Source: Candidatus Brennerbacteria bacterium (GTDB lineage: Bacteria; Patescibacteriota; Minisyncoccia; UBA6257; GWB1-50-10). From it: DNA of 36,574 nt. The position numbers were made by a program, and so were the translations under genes. The notes under the pieces were generated by a model, which was given only the letters and a program-made list of their open reading frames with translations, was not told where the DNA came from and did not search any database. Below are positions 29,320 to 36,574 of the stretch, one piece after another (position 1 is the first letter of the stretch; each line of letters begins with the position of its first letter). The stretch lies in contig JACPEK010000006.1 in assembly GCA_016183535.1 (NCBI GenBank), forward strand, positions 1-36,574, written 5' to 3'.

Positions 29320-29985
29320 TTAGCCTAAGATGGATTGTTGGCCTATTATCAAACTTTTTATATCACTTTCTATAAGAATTCTTGAGGGAGCGTCTGTCCT
29401 ATCAACCATTGCTACTGTAGGCTTTATATCTTTTCTAGGGTTTGTTGGATGCGGGATAGAGAAACCCACATATTCAACTTTCTTCCCGCGACTCCTAACC
29501 CAATCAATTGCTGGAATCAAGTCGGTATCGGAACTCACAATAAGGGCAGTATCATACTGATCATCTACGGCCCCAACAATTAAGTCGGTAGCTAACTTCA
29601 CATCAATACCTTTTTCTCTGTACTTCTCAAAGGTAAAACTACTCACTCCCTTCTGTAAAAGATTCTCCCAGTCTACGACCCGATCGTCCACTTGGATTTT
29701 TTCGATTTTTTTCTTATGAATACTCGTCTTTATTTCCCATCTTCCACCACGAAGCCTAGTGAAAAGGGACGTTTGTCTTGATACTGCCGCTTTTGATTTA
29801 AGGTCTCCTTCTCTTTCTGGAACAGTACCAATGTAGAAACGCTTCCCGAGAGAGATTATATCTCTTCCATTTGCAAGCATTAAAACAAACTTTTCATAAT
29901 CAAAATTTGCATCCTGAATTCCAAGCGGTTTTAACGCAAGAAGGTAGAAATTCGCTCCATCAATATGTATAGAAACTTTATTCAC
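29320..29985 (-). CDS. NYN (PIN-like) domain protein, LabA/DUF88 type
   Basis: The product has 221 residues from the GTG at 29985. NYN domains are PIN-like nuclease folds; the metal-site aspartates here are in VSIHIDGANFY near the start and TALIVSSDTDLIPAIDWVRS later. KGIDVKLATDLIVGA matches the conserved middle. The frame extends to 30048, but TATAAT (complement of 29992-29997) sits six bases before the GTG, which favours a leaderless message and the conserved N-terminus. The gene is much more AT-rich than its ribosomal and chaperone neighbours and stands alone, suggesting acquisition. Substrate is unknown. Confidence 0.82.
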   Translation of the reverse strand: MNKVSIHIDGANFYLLALKPLGIQDANFDYEKFVLMLANGRDIISLGKRFYIGTVPEREGDLKSKAAVSRQTSLFTRLRGGRWEIKTSIHKKKIEKIQVDDRVVDWENLLQKGVSSFTFEKYREKGIDVKLATDLIVGAVDDQYDTALIVSSDTDLIPAIDWVRSRGKKVEYVGFSIPHPTNPRKDIKPTVAMVDRTDAPSRILIESDIKSLIIGQQSILG

Positions 29986-29991
29986 TAAAGA

Positions 29992-29997
29992 ATTATA
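29992..29997 (-). promoter_or_regulatory. -10 box of the NYN gene (leaderless)
   Basis: A perfect TATAAT lies six bases before the GTG start codon. No clear -35 is seen. Confidence 0.45.
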
Positions 29998-30151
29998 TCC
30001 CAAAACTAAAACCCGCACACTCCTTGCGGAGGCGCGGGCGATTTCCACTTACAATGTATAGTCAAATCGAGTATAAAGTCAAACTGTTGATAACTAGACC
30101 AAAAAAGAGGTCGAAAGGACTAGCTTTTTAGGTTTTTGAAAAAGATTGGTT

Positions 30152-31252
30152 TTATAATTCTCCCTCTAACTCTTCGAGTAATTTCTTTGCCTTTGCGGAG
30201 AGCTTCTTCGGCGTTTTTACCTTGAGCGTGAGGTAGAGGTCGCCGTGATCCGTCCGCCAGCTGGCGGATCCGAAACGCGGCATGCCTTTCCCCGCGACCT
30301 TCAGGGGCGCGTGGATATCGTATCCCGCCGGCACCTCTACCGTGATACGTGCGCCGTCCACACCCGCGATTTCAAACGACTTCCCGAGCGCGAGGTCGGT
30401 GAGTTTAATCTCGTGTGACCCGAAAAGGTCGGCGCGTTTCCGCTCGAACTTCACGTGCGGCTTCACCCGCACCATCACATAGAGGTCGCCCGGCATGGCG
30501 CCCTGCTCGCCCGCTTCGCCCATGCCGGATACTTTTATAATCTGGCCGTCTTCCACCCCCGCCGCGATATTAATAGTCACCTCGCGCGTGCCGGTCGTGC
30601 GCCCCGATCCGCCGCAAAGCTTACACTCTTCGTTCGGTATCTCGCCCCGCCCTTTACAGGAAGGACACGCGCGCACTTGCGTAAAATTTCCGAAAAACGT
30701 GCGGCGCGCCTCGCGCACCTCTCCTTTTCCCTTGCAGGTATCGCACTTCGCCACCCCCTTCGCCTTGTCGTATCCGGCACCTTTGCATCTCGCGCACGGG
30801 ACCGCGGTGATGACGCGAACGGCCCGCGTGACGCCGCGGAACGCTTCCTCGAGCGTAAGCTCCGCCACCACTTCGACGTCCGATCCTCTCCGATACGTCT
30901 CGCGCCGGCCGAAACCGCCGAACTGCTCGAAAATACCTTCAAACATCTCTCCTAAATCGCCGAAATCTTCCATGTTCACATGAAATCCCTGCGGATTGAA
31001 TCCGCCGAAGGGGTTTCCGCCTCCGCCCGCCGAAGAACCGCCGTCGAAGACTTGGCCAAAACGATCGTACTGCGTCCGCTTCTCTTTATTCCCCAGTACC
31101 TGGTAGGCCTCGTTCACTTCCTTGAACTTTGCCTCGTTCCCTCCCGATTTATCGGGGTGATGCTGGTGCGCGAGGCGGCGGTACGCTTTCTTAATCTCTT
31201 CTTCAGAAGCGGTCTTTGTGACCCCTAAAATTTTGTAGTAATCCTTTGGCAT
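30152..31252 (-). CDS. dnaJ: Chaperone protein DnaJ
   Basis: A type I J-protein that delivers clients to DnaK and stimulates its ATPase. The J domain ([20 protein letters not shown] with HHPDKSGG) is followed by a Gly/Phe-rich stretch and the zinc region with four CxxCxGxG repeats ([32 protein letters not shown]). The C-terminal client-binding domains follow, giving 366 residues. A 16-bp palindrome is inserted in frame in the last domain ([18 protein letters not shown]), adding about six residues at a surface loop. It is the last gene of the heat-shock group. There is no SD. Confidence 0.96.
   Translation of the reverse strand: MPKDYYKILGVTKTASEEEIKKAYRRLAHQHHPDKSGGNEAKFKEVNEAYQVLGNKEKRTQYDRFGQVFDGGSSAGGGGNPFGGFNPQGFHVNMEDFGDLGEMFEGIFEQFGGFGRRETYRRGSDVEVVAELTLEEAFRGVTRAVRVITAVPCARCKGAGYDKAKGVAKCDTCKGKGEVREARRTFFGNFTQVRACPSCKGRGEIPNEECKLCGGSGRTTGTREVTINIAAGVEDGQIIKVSGMGEAGEQGAMPGDLYVMVRVKPHVKFERKRADLFGSHEIKLTDLALGKSFEIAGVDGARITVEVPAGYDIHAPLKVAGKGMPRFGSASWRTDHGDLYLTLKVKTPKKLSAKAKKLLEELEGEL
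30253..30268. repeat. 16-bp palindrome inside dnaJ
   Basis: TCCGCCAGCTGGCGGA, identical to the copies at 13997 and 27791. It encodes part of the GSASWRT insertion near residue 330. Confidence 0.85.
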
Positions 31253-31313
31253 GGGAATCACGAATATTCACGATAGAGAACCACGGTGGCCCTCTTCGTG
31301 TGTATGAGTGTCT

Positions 31314-32369
31314 TCATGAAAGAAGAACAAACTCTCTCGTCTGGGTCGCGACGCCGACGCGCGCAAATCCCAGCGCCATGAGAAATTTGAAAACGAGATA
31401 CGCGATCAAGGCGATAAGCCAGTGGAAAAGCGAGAAGAATCCCTTGAGCGAGAAGAAAACGAGCACAAAAGCTCCCACGGAGAATGCCGCGTACTGCGAG
31501 GGAGAGAGCGACGAGATACGGCGTTCGAGAATGCGATACGCCGCATCGCGCACCGTTTCCTGCGGATCGAGGGGCCCCACGGCGGGTTCGATGGAGCGTC
31601 GGAGGCGTTCCGTCGCTTGCGCGACGAGCGCATCCCGCACCGGCACCGGAAGATCTCGGAACACAACCTCCGGCGATCCTTCTGTCGTCGCAATATTTTC
31701 AAGCGTGGCGCCGCGTCCCTTCTCCAGCTCCGCGCGCACCACATCTTCAAAAAGCGTCCCCACGCTCTGCCCCGCGGAAAAACGAGGGGCATAGAGTCTC
31801 ACGAGCGGTTCGGAAGAGGAAAGAAACTGGCTTACAAATTTTTTTCCCATCGTTTCACCGATCGTTCCCCACGAAACATACGTGAGGTAGGTGACGACCG
31901 TCATGAAAAGAAGCGCGCCGGTTATCGCCTTTGGAATCACCGCATGCGCGATGTCGAAAAACCGCACCGATATGCCGGTCGCCGCATGCCGCAATCCCCG
32001 CACCGATCCCGTAGCCGCGAAAAGGAAAAAGAGGAGGGCGGCGACAAGGAGCGGGACTGAAGGGGAAGGGAACAACCGCTCCGTGAAAAACGCGAGAGGC
32101 GCAAGGATTTCCGCCAGCACCAAACCACGCAGGAGCAGAGACGACTTTACGAAAAACGCTTGGAGGGTAAGCGTGGCGATGAACAGCGTGCCGGCTCCCG
32201 CCGCCACAAGGAGAAGTTCCGGAGTCGCGGCGGCAAGATACGCAGTGAGAGACTTCACCGCAAGAAGATTCGCGCCGATCGCCGCCGCGGCAAACCCCGC
32301 GATTTTGAGCGGCTTCGTATCGCGCTCCTCGTCTTTCGATTGACTCACCACATTCACGCTGTTCTGCAT
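31314..32369 (-). CDS. Multi-pass membrane protein of unknown function in the heat-shock operon
   Basis: The product has 351 residues. Hydrophobic segments lie at about 22-46, 51-74, 78-97, 103-121 and 145-167. A soluble stretch follows (about 168-290, containing SQFLSSSEPLVRLYAPRFSA and RDLPVPVRDALVAQATERLR), then two more hydrophobic segments (about 292-312 and 314-336). No catalytic motif or family is recognised. It starts 15 bases after dnaK and ends 61 bases before dnaJ, all on one strand below the CIRCE-controlled promoter, so it is likely heat-inducible. A role in membrane stress or protein quality control is inference from position only. Confidence 0.75.
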   Translation of the reverse strand: MQNSVNVVSQSKDEERDTKPLKIAGFAAAAIGANLLAVKSLTAYLAAATPELLLVAAGAGTLFIATLTLQAFFVKSSLLLRGLVLAEILAPLAFFTERLFPSPSVPLLVAALLFFLFAATGSVRGLRHAATGISVRFFDIAHAVIPKAITGALLFMTVVTYLTYVSWGTIGETMGKKFVSQFLSSSEPLVRLYAPRFSAGQSVGTLFEDVVRAELEKGRGATLENIATTEGSPEVVFRDLPVPVRDALVAQATERLRRSIEPAVGPLDPQETVRDAAYRILERRISSLSPSQYAAFSVGAFVLVFFSLKGFFSLFHWLIALIAYLVFKFLMALGFARVGVATQTREFVLLS

Positions 32370-32384
32370 ACCATCAAAATATAA

Positions 32385-34301
32385 CTAACCTTTTTCAGGT
32401 TCTCCGGCGGCCTCGCCGGTTGGCGAATCGGGAGGCGTTTCCTCTCCGCCGACCGTTCCTTCGCTTCCGCTTTGCGGAGGAGAAGGATTTTTATAGAGCG
32501 CCTCGCCGATCTTCTGAAGTTCCACGGAAAGTTCTTGTGTTTTCACCTTGATCGCGTCCATATCCTCGCCGTCCTTCACTCCTTTCAACGCTTCCATTTT
32601 TTCGGTGACTGACTTTTTCAAATCATCCGTCACTCTGTCGCCACCGTCTTTGAGTGATTTCTCCGCCACATAGAGAAGTGACTCTGCCTGGTTTCGCGCG
32701 TCGATGAGCACGCGTTTCTTTGCGTCTTCCGTGGCGTGGAGTTCCGCTTCCTTCTTCAAACGCTCCACTTCATCTTTCGACAGCGCGGTCGAGGCTTCTA
32801 TCTTTACCGACTGCGCTTTTCCGGTCGCTTTGTCCTTCGCGCTCACCGTCAAAATGCCGTTCGCGTCGATATCGAAAGCCACCTCAATCTGCGGCATGCC
32901 GCGCGGCGCGGGCGGGAGACCGTCTAAAATGAAACGCGCCAAGGTTTTGTTGTCCGCCGTCATCGGCCGCTCCCCCTGACTTATGTGGATCTCGACCGAT
33001 GTTTGATTGTCCGCCGCAGTCGAGAATACCTGTGTTTTGGCGGTCGGCACGGTCGTGTTCTTCTCTATCATCGCCGTCGCGACGCCACCCAAGGTTTCAA
33101 TCGCGAGCGTGAGCGGAGTCACGTCGAGGAGAAGAATGTCCTTCACATCGCCCTGGAGAATGCCGGCCTGTACCGCCGCGCCCACCGCGACCACCTCGTC
33201 GGGATTGATGCCTTGGTGCGGTTCCTTCCCGAATAATTTCTTCACCTCTTCTTTAATGAGCGGCATGCGCGTCTGGCCGCCCACGAGAATGACCTCATTG
33301 ATATCCGAGAGTTTGAGCCCCGCGCCCTTCGGAGACGCCGCAGTTACCGCATCCTTCACGAGCGCGATTGAGCGCTCGATCTCCGGACGCACCAAGTCCT
33401 CAAGTTTTGCCCGCGTTATCTTCATCACAAAATGTTTGGGGCCGTCGACGCCGGACGTGATGTACGGAAGGTTGATTTCCGTTTCCACGGCGGTCGAGAG
33501 TTCATGTTTCGCCCGCTCGGCCGCTTCCTTGAGGCGCTGGAGCGCCAAGGCATCCTTCGCAAGATCCACTCCTTCCTGCTTCCTGTATTCCGCCACGAGG
33601 TACTCGATGATTTTTTTGTCAAAATCGTCACCGCCCAAGTGCGTGTCGCCCCCCGTCGCTTTCACCTCCACCGTATTGTCGCCGACCTCGAGGACCGAGA
33701 TGTCGAACGTGCCGCCTCCGAAGTCATAGACCACAATCTTCTCGCTCTTCTGTTTGTCGAGGCCGTACGCCAAGGCCGCCGCGGTCGGCTCGTTGATGAT
33801 GCGGCGCACCTTAAATCCCGCGATTTCTCCTGCGTTTTTCGTCGCCTGCCGCTCGCTGTCGTCGAAGTACGCCGGCACGGTGATGACGGCTTCTTCTATC
33901 TTTTCCCCCAGTTTCGCCTCCGCGTCGGCTTTCAATTTTTGGAGCACCATCGCCGAGATTTCCTCGGGTTGGTACCCACGGTCACCCATCATGATCTCCA
34001 CGCCGTGCGAGGACGACTCCTTGATTGCGAACGGAAGCCACGCGGCGTCCCGTCCAACCTCCTGGTCTTTCCACGGGCGGCCAATCAAACGTTTTATCGA
34101 AAAAATTGTGTGCTTCGGATTTACCACCGCCTGCCGCTTCGCAGTCGTCCCCACAAGACGTTCGCCCGATTTTGAGAGCGCGACCACCGAAGGAGTGGTG
34201 CGATTCCCCTCATGGTTTTCGAGGACGCGGGGCGCGCCGCCCTCCATCACCGCCATCGCGGAATTCGTTGTTCCCAAATCTATTCCCAATATTTTTGCCA
34301 T
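32385..34301 (-). CDS. dnaK: Chaperone protein DnaK (Hsp70)
   Basis: An ATP-driven chaperone. The nucleotide-binding domain begins [19 protein letters not shown] and has [20 protein letters not shown], the [15 protein letters not shown] phosphate-2 region and [16 protein letters not shown]. The substrate-binding domain includes [17 protein letters not shown] and the lid follows. The C-terminal tail is Pro/Gly/Glu-rich. The 638 residues are standard. The preceding grpE stop is 22 bases upstream; no SD is seen. Confidence 0.98.
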   Translation of the reverse strand: MAKILGIDLGTTNSAMAVMEGGAPRVLENHEGNRTTPSVVALSKSGERLVGTTAKRQAVVNPKHTIFSIKRLIGRPWKDQEVGRDAAWLPFAIKESSSHGVEIMMGDRGYQPEEISAMVLQKLKADAEAKLGEKIEEAVITVPAYFDDSERQATKNAGEIAGFKVRRIINEPTAAALAYGLDKQKSEKIVVYDFGGGTFDISVLEVGDNTVEVKATGGDTHLGGDDFDKKIIEYLVAEYRKQEGVDLAKDALALQRLKEAAERAKHELSTAVETEINLPYITSGVDGPKHFVMKITRAKLEDLVRPEIERSIALVKDAVTAASPKGAGLKLSDINEVILVGGQTRMPLIKEEVKKLFGKEPHQGINPDEVVAVGAAVQAGILQGDVKDILLLDVTPLTLAIETLGGVATAMIEKNTTVPTAKTQVFSTAADNQTSVEIHISQGERPMTADNKTLARFILDGLPPAPRGMPQIEVAFDIDANGILTVSAKDKATGKAQSVKIEASTALSKDEVERLKKEAELHATEDAKKRVLIDARNQAESLLYVAEKSLKDGGDRVTDDLKKSVTEKMEALKGVKDGEDMDAIKVKTQELSVELQKIGEALYKNPSPPQSGSEGTVGGEETPPDSPTGEAAGEPEKG

Positions 34302-34323
34302 AGGTATGGTGAGTTGTTAGTTG

Positions 34324-34821
34324 TTAGTTTTTTATTTGCCCTTTGCTTAATTTCACACGCGCCGGCCTTACTATCTTACCATGGAGGAGGTAACCGGCGC
34401 CGACCTCCTCGGCGACCGCGCCCGGCGGCACACCCGCTTCGATCTCCCCCACCGCTTCGTGTCGCGAGGGATCGAACGCGTCGCCCGACTTTACCTGCAC
34501 CCGCTCCATGCCGTGGCGTCGCAAAATTTCTTCGAGTTGGGCGCGGATGAGTTCCATGCCTTTCCGTGCGTGATCCTTCTCGTCTACCGTCGCGAGACCG
34601 AGATCAAAGCTGTCGAGCACATAGAGGAGATCCGCGAGAAGTGCCTCGTTCGCAAATTTCGCGAGCGTCTCGGCGCGCGCAGCCTCGTCCTTTTTGTAGT
34701 TCAGAAAATCCGCCTTCGCGCGTTTCCATCCGTCAAGATATTCGTCGCGTGTTTTTTCGCAGGTGGCGAGCGCGGCTTCAAGCTCTTCCGGCGTCCACAT
34801 TGGTTTTGTGCGTTCTTCCAT
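34324..34821 (-). CDS. grpE: Nucleotide exchange factor GrpE
   Basis: Releases ADP from DnaK. A long N-terminal helix (TRDEYLDGWKRAKADFLNYK) is followed by a dimerisation bundle and a beta domain with the signature GDAFDPSRHEAVGEIE and GYLLHGKIVRPARVKLSKG. The 165 residues lack most of the acidic leader seen in longer homologues. It lies nine bases after hrcA and before dnaK, the classical order. Confidence 0.95.
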   Translation of the reverse strand: MEERTKPMWTPEELEAALATCEKTRDEYLDGWKRAKADFLNYKKDEAARAETLAKFANEALLADLLYVLDSFDLGLATVDEKDHARKGMELIRAQLEEILRRHGMERVQVKSGDAFDPSRHEAVGEIEAGVPPGAVAEEVGAGYLLHGKIVRPARVKLSKGQIKN

Positions 34822-34830
34822 AAGCGAGTG

Positions 34831-35517
34831 TTATTTCTCGAAAGCGCGGAAAAGAGCAAGCGACTTTTCGTAGTTCATACGGAGCGGGCCCACCGCGAGC
34901 ACGAAGCATGAATTTCGCGCCCGTGGAGAAGACAGACGTCCGATCACCACCGAAAGCAGTTTGGTTTCCGTGAGGGGCGTCTCCCCTATGAATACTTTCG
35001 GCCATTCCTCGTCCGCCGCCCACGCGTCAAGCCGCGAAGCGAGCCGCTCTTCCAAATGTTCAATATCGCGTATCACGTTCAAAAGCTCTCCCCGCTCATC
35101 CGTTTCGAGCTCTTCAACAAGATTGGCGAGACCGCACTCGCGGAAAGTTTTGCGATGCGGATCATAGGCGGCCCCCATGACGTTCAGTGATTCCGCGATT
35201 TCTTTCGGGAGCGTCTCCTGCTCGTGAACAGGGTCGCCGCTTTTCTGTCTCCGGAGCAATGGGCGAAGTTTTCCATTGTTCTCGATGCTTTCCACGTAGG
35301 TCGCATATGCTTTCCTCGTCGGGAAACGCCCGCCGGAAAGCCGGAGTTGGTAAAAATAACCCTCATCGGCAAGCGCCTGGAGTTCCCAGCGAATCATCGC
35401 GGGTTTGATGCCAAAATCGTACCGATCGTAGAGGTACTCCGAGGTGATAGGACGTCCCTCACGGATGTAATCCCGGACGGCGGTATTTAAAATCGTCCGC
35501 GTGCGCTCGCTCAACAT
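34831..35517 (-). CDS. hrcA: Heat-inducible repressor HrcA (short form)
   Basis: HrcA binds the CIRCE operator and represses chaperone genes; its folding depends on GroEL. The winged helix-turn-helix (SERTRTILNTAVRDYIREGR, then AMIRWELQALADEGY) and the end motif VLAVGPLRMNYEKSLALFRA are present. With the ATG at 35517 it has 228 residues against ~340 usual, so the GAF-like and insertion domains are strongly shortened. That start is chosen because a -10 box ends seven bases upstream and the CIRCE lies just beyond; the frame extension to 35616 runs through CIRCE. It begins hrcA-grpE-dnaK-unknown-dnaJ. Confidence 0.9.
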   Translation of the reverse strand: MLSERTRTILNTAVRDYIREGRPITSEYLYDRYDFGIKPAMIRWELQALADEGYFYQLRLSGGRFPTRKAYATYVESIENNGKLRPLLRRQKSGDPVHEQETLPKEIAESLNVMGAAYDPHRKTFRECGLANLVEELETDERGELLNVIRDIEHLEERLASRLDAWAADEEWPKVFIGETPLTETKLLSVVIGRLSSPRARNSCFVLAVGPLRMNYEKSLALFRAFEK

Positions 35518-35524
35518 TAAGGAA

Positions 35525-35553
35525 AGGATAGTATTAGCACTCGACAGTGTCAA
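35525..35553 (-). promoter_or_regulatory. Promoter of the hrcA operon (leaderless)
   Basis: TTGACA (complement of 35548-35553) and TATCCT (complement of 35525-35530) are 17 bases apart. The ATG at 35517 is seven bases from the -10, so the transcript should begin at or within a base of the start codon. The CIRCE overlaps the -35 and spacer, an arrangement that blocks polymerase directly. Confidence 0.75.
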
Positions 35554-35560
35554 GTGCCAA
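35534..35560. promoter_or_regulatory. CIRCE operator
   Basis: TTAGCACTC-N9-AAGTGCCAA matches the CIRCE consensus TTAGCACTC-N9-GAGTGCTAA with two mismatches in the second arm. It is the target of HrcA and lies over the hrcA promoter. Confidence 0.9.
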
Positions 35561-35568
35561 CCCCATAC

Positions 35569-35620
35569 CTTTGTGCAACTCTTGCGTACTCGGTCGCATA
35601 GGGCGACTCGTCGCACAAAG
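35569..35620. other. Nested inverted repeat between the pilin-like gene and hrcA
   Basis: The outer arms CTTTGTGC (35569-35576) and GCACAAAG (35613-35620) enclose an inner hairpin GTCGC-atagg-GCGAC (35593-35607). It lies about 30 bases after the stop of the pilin-like gene and upstream of CIRCE. It could be a 3' end structure or an additional operator. Confidence 0.45.
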
Positions 35621-35648
35621 ATGCGGGGCCAATTTTATCCGCGCGCTT

Positions 35649-36461
35649 TCAAGGACAAGTGACGGAAGAGGTGGTGATGGCGCCGGCGTTCGAGACGCCG
35701 AGGCGATAACAAGTGCTGTTCGGAGATTTCAGGATAATTCCGTAGGTCGAGGTGGCAAAGCCGATATCGCCGCCCGTTGCGAATATTTTCGTCGTTGAGA
35801 GCGCCGAAGGATTTCCCCCCACCCCGAGCTGGCCGGAAGCGCCGACCGTCACGTCTCCTGAAAAATAGGCATCGCGCCACAAAAGTGACGCGCTCCCGAT
35901 GTCGAGGTTGCCGCTCGCGTTCGGAACGATACCGGAATCGAACGTGGCGGCGGAAATGCGGGCGACGGCGCCTCTCCACGTGCGCGATGTTTTCGCGCGG
36001 GTGGCCGTCGTTTGATATTCCAGCGTAAGATCAATCTGGACGACCGCGAGGCCGCCCGAGGGTTCCTGTTTGGTGACCGAAAAATTTCCCACCGTTACCT
36101 TGTCGTCGGTGAGCCGCATTGGCGTCGAGGTTGCTTCCGCAAGGTAGATGGCGGTAGACGAGGCGTCCACATAAATCTTCGTGGGATCGGCGGTGGACGA
36201 TGCCATGCGGAGCAGGAGCGTGGTCGAAGCCACTCCCGCGTCGTTTTCGATCACTGACGCGCTTCGCACGAGACGTTGGATGGTGGAGGCGACAAACGAG
36301 AGTTGTTGATTTACCTCGTTCCCCGACGCCTGCCGCACCTGTGTGCGCGTAACCGAAGTAAGAATCGAAACCAAAAACACCGCGCTTACCGCGAAGATTG
36401 CCATGTAGACGATGAGTTCGATGAGGGTAAACCCGCCGCGGCGGTTCATTTCTTTAATCAT
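35649..36461 (-). CDS. Type IV prepilin-like protein (minor pilin)
   Basis: The product has 270 residues from the ATG at 36461, which has GAGG six bases upstream. A basic leader (MIKEMNRRGG) precedes the prepilin peptidase site G/FTLIEL, then a hydrophobic helix (ELIVYMAIFAVSAVFLVSIL). The rest is a Ser/Thr/Ala-rich beta domain with two cysteines near the end (STCYRLGVSN and SVTCP) that could form a disulfide. The mature protein would be exported and assembled in a type IV pilus. CPR bacteria use such pili for host contact and DNA uptake. It probably belongs to a pilin operon continuing off the right edge. Confidence 0.88.
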   Translation of the reverse strand: MIKEMNRRGGFTLIELIVYMAIFAVSAVFLVSILTSVTRTQVRQASGNEVNQQLSFVASTIQRLVRSASVIENDAGVASTTLLLRMASSTADPTKIYVDASSTAIYLAEATSTPMRLTDDKVTVGNFSVTKQEPSGGLAVVQIDLTLEYQTTATRAKTSRTWRGAVARISAATFDSGIVPNASGNLDIGSASLLWRDAYFSGDVTVGASGQLGVGGNPSALSTTKIFATGGDIGFATSTYGIILKSPNSTCYRLGVSNAGAITTSSVTCP

Positions 36462-36469
36462 ACCATGCC

Positions 36470-36574
36470 TCACTTATAATACAGACGATCTTTGACGCGA
36501 AAATCGAGAAGCGCGAGCGCGCGGAAATCGGGGCGGCGCGAGAGCGCGGCGAGCGCTTCATCGAGTCGTTCCGG
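36470..36574 (-). CDS. C-terminal end of an upstream gene, cut by the window edge
   Basis: Minus-strand frame of 34 residues ending at the TGA at 36470-36472. It reads PERLDEALAALSRRPDFRAL and then ALLDFRVKDRLYYK. The stop is eight bases before the ATG of the pilin-like gene, with the SD of that gene overlapping the junction, so the two are cotranscribed. A coding frame is supported by its position and composition. The family cannot be told from this piece; another pilus-assembly protein is plausible. Confidence 0.55.
   Translation of the reverse strand, partial: PERLDEALAALSRRPDFRALALLDFRVKDRLYYK

Noticed and set aside
31422-32060. Long plus-strand frames opposite the membrane protein and opposite dnaK, gyrB and smc
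   Set aside because: They are antisense shadows of GC-rich coding genes, with Arg/Ser/His-rich translations and no initiation signals.
1-36574. CRISPR array, rRNA genes, tmRNA, insertion sequence with transposase
   Set aside because: Looked for and not seen: no regularly spaced repeats, no rRNA landmarks, no DDE or HUH transposase frames.

Overview
The window reads as a chromosomal segment of a reduced-genome bacterium of the Candidate Phyla Radiation (Patescibacteria), most likely Parcubacteria. This placement is inferred from gene architecture, not from a database search. The support is a set of slimmed housekeeping proteins: a hinge-less SMC of 719 residues, EF-Ts of about 146 residues, ThrRS without its TGS domain, and HrcA of about 228 residues. 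rpsP, khpA and trmD are adjacent with no rimM between them, Shine-Dalgarno sites are rare, and short palindromes are inserted inside coding genes. Most genes lie on the minus strand. dnaE, thrS, miaA and the two small genes near the left end are on the plus strand.

Left accessory end (1-2400). A serine recombinase runs off the left edge and has lost its catalytic N-terminus. It is followed by fragments of recombinase C-termini. A 91-bp perfect inverted repeat (1224-1314 and 2306-2396) then encloses two small genes: a polyhydroxyalkanoate granule-region type protein with its own strong promoter, SD and terminator, and a DUF5654 membrane protein. A 93-bp stretch at 1138-1230 is about 90% identical to the 3' flank of a tRNA-Val gene 27 kb away (28066-28158), where another recombinase C-terminal fragment lies. 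These regions therefore look linked by past integration or recombination.

Translation and RNA block (2423-9785). On the minus strand are rpsB-tsf-(small membrane protein), rpsP-khpA-trmD, nusB-rnc-smc and rnhB-rpmF. dnaE (9946-13131) is divergent from rnhB and meets a small membrane-anchored protein at a shared hairpin terminator. thrS and miaA follow on the plus strand, with a 46-residue membrane peptide gene opposite them. Next come gatB, rplK, nusG, secE and gyrB on the minus strand, then a DedA-family membrane protein.

Cell-wall and division block (22391-27582). The order is mraZ-rsmH-ftsL-like-ftsI-murF (a compact dcw cluster), then an 84-nt multi-hairpin element, a GIY-YIG nuclease ORF with no normal start codon, and tRNA-Glu(CUC). 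The mraZ promoter and its 10-bp-spaced candidate MraZ boxes are visible.

Right part (27879-36574). It holds recombinase debris, tRNA-Val(CAC), rplJ-rplL with an L10-type leader, an AT-rich NYN-domain gene, and the heat-shock operon hrcA-grpE-dnaK-(unknown seven-TM protein)-dnaJ under a promoter overlapping a CIRCE operator. It ends with a type IV pilin-like gene and the tail of an unidentified gene. Several promoters (rpsP, thrS, the NYN gene, hrcA) place the predicted transcription start at or within a base or two of the start codon, which suggests leaderless mRNAs.
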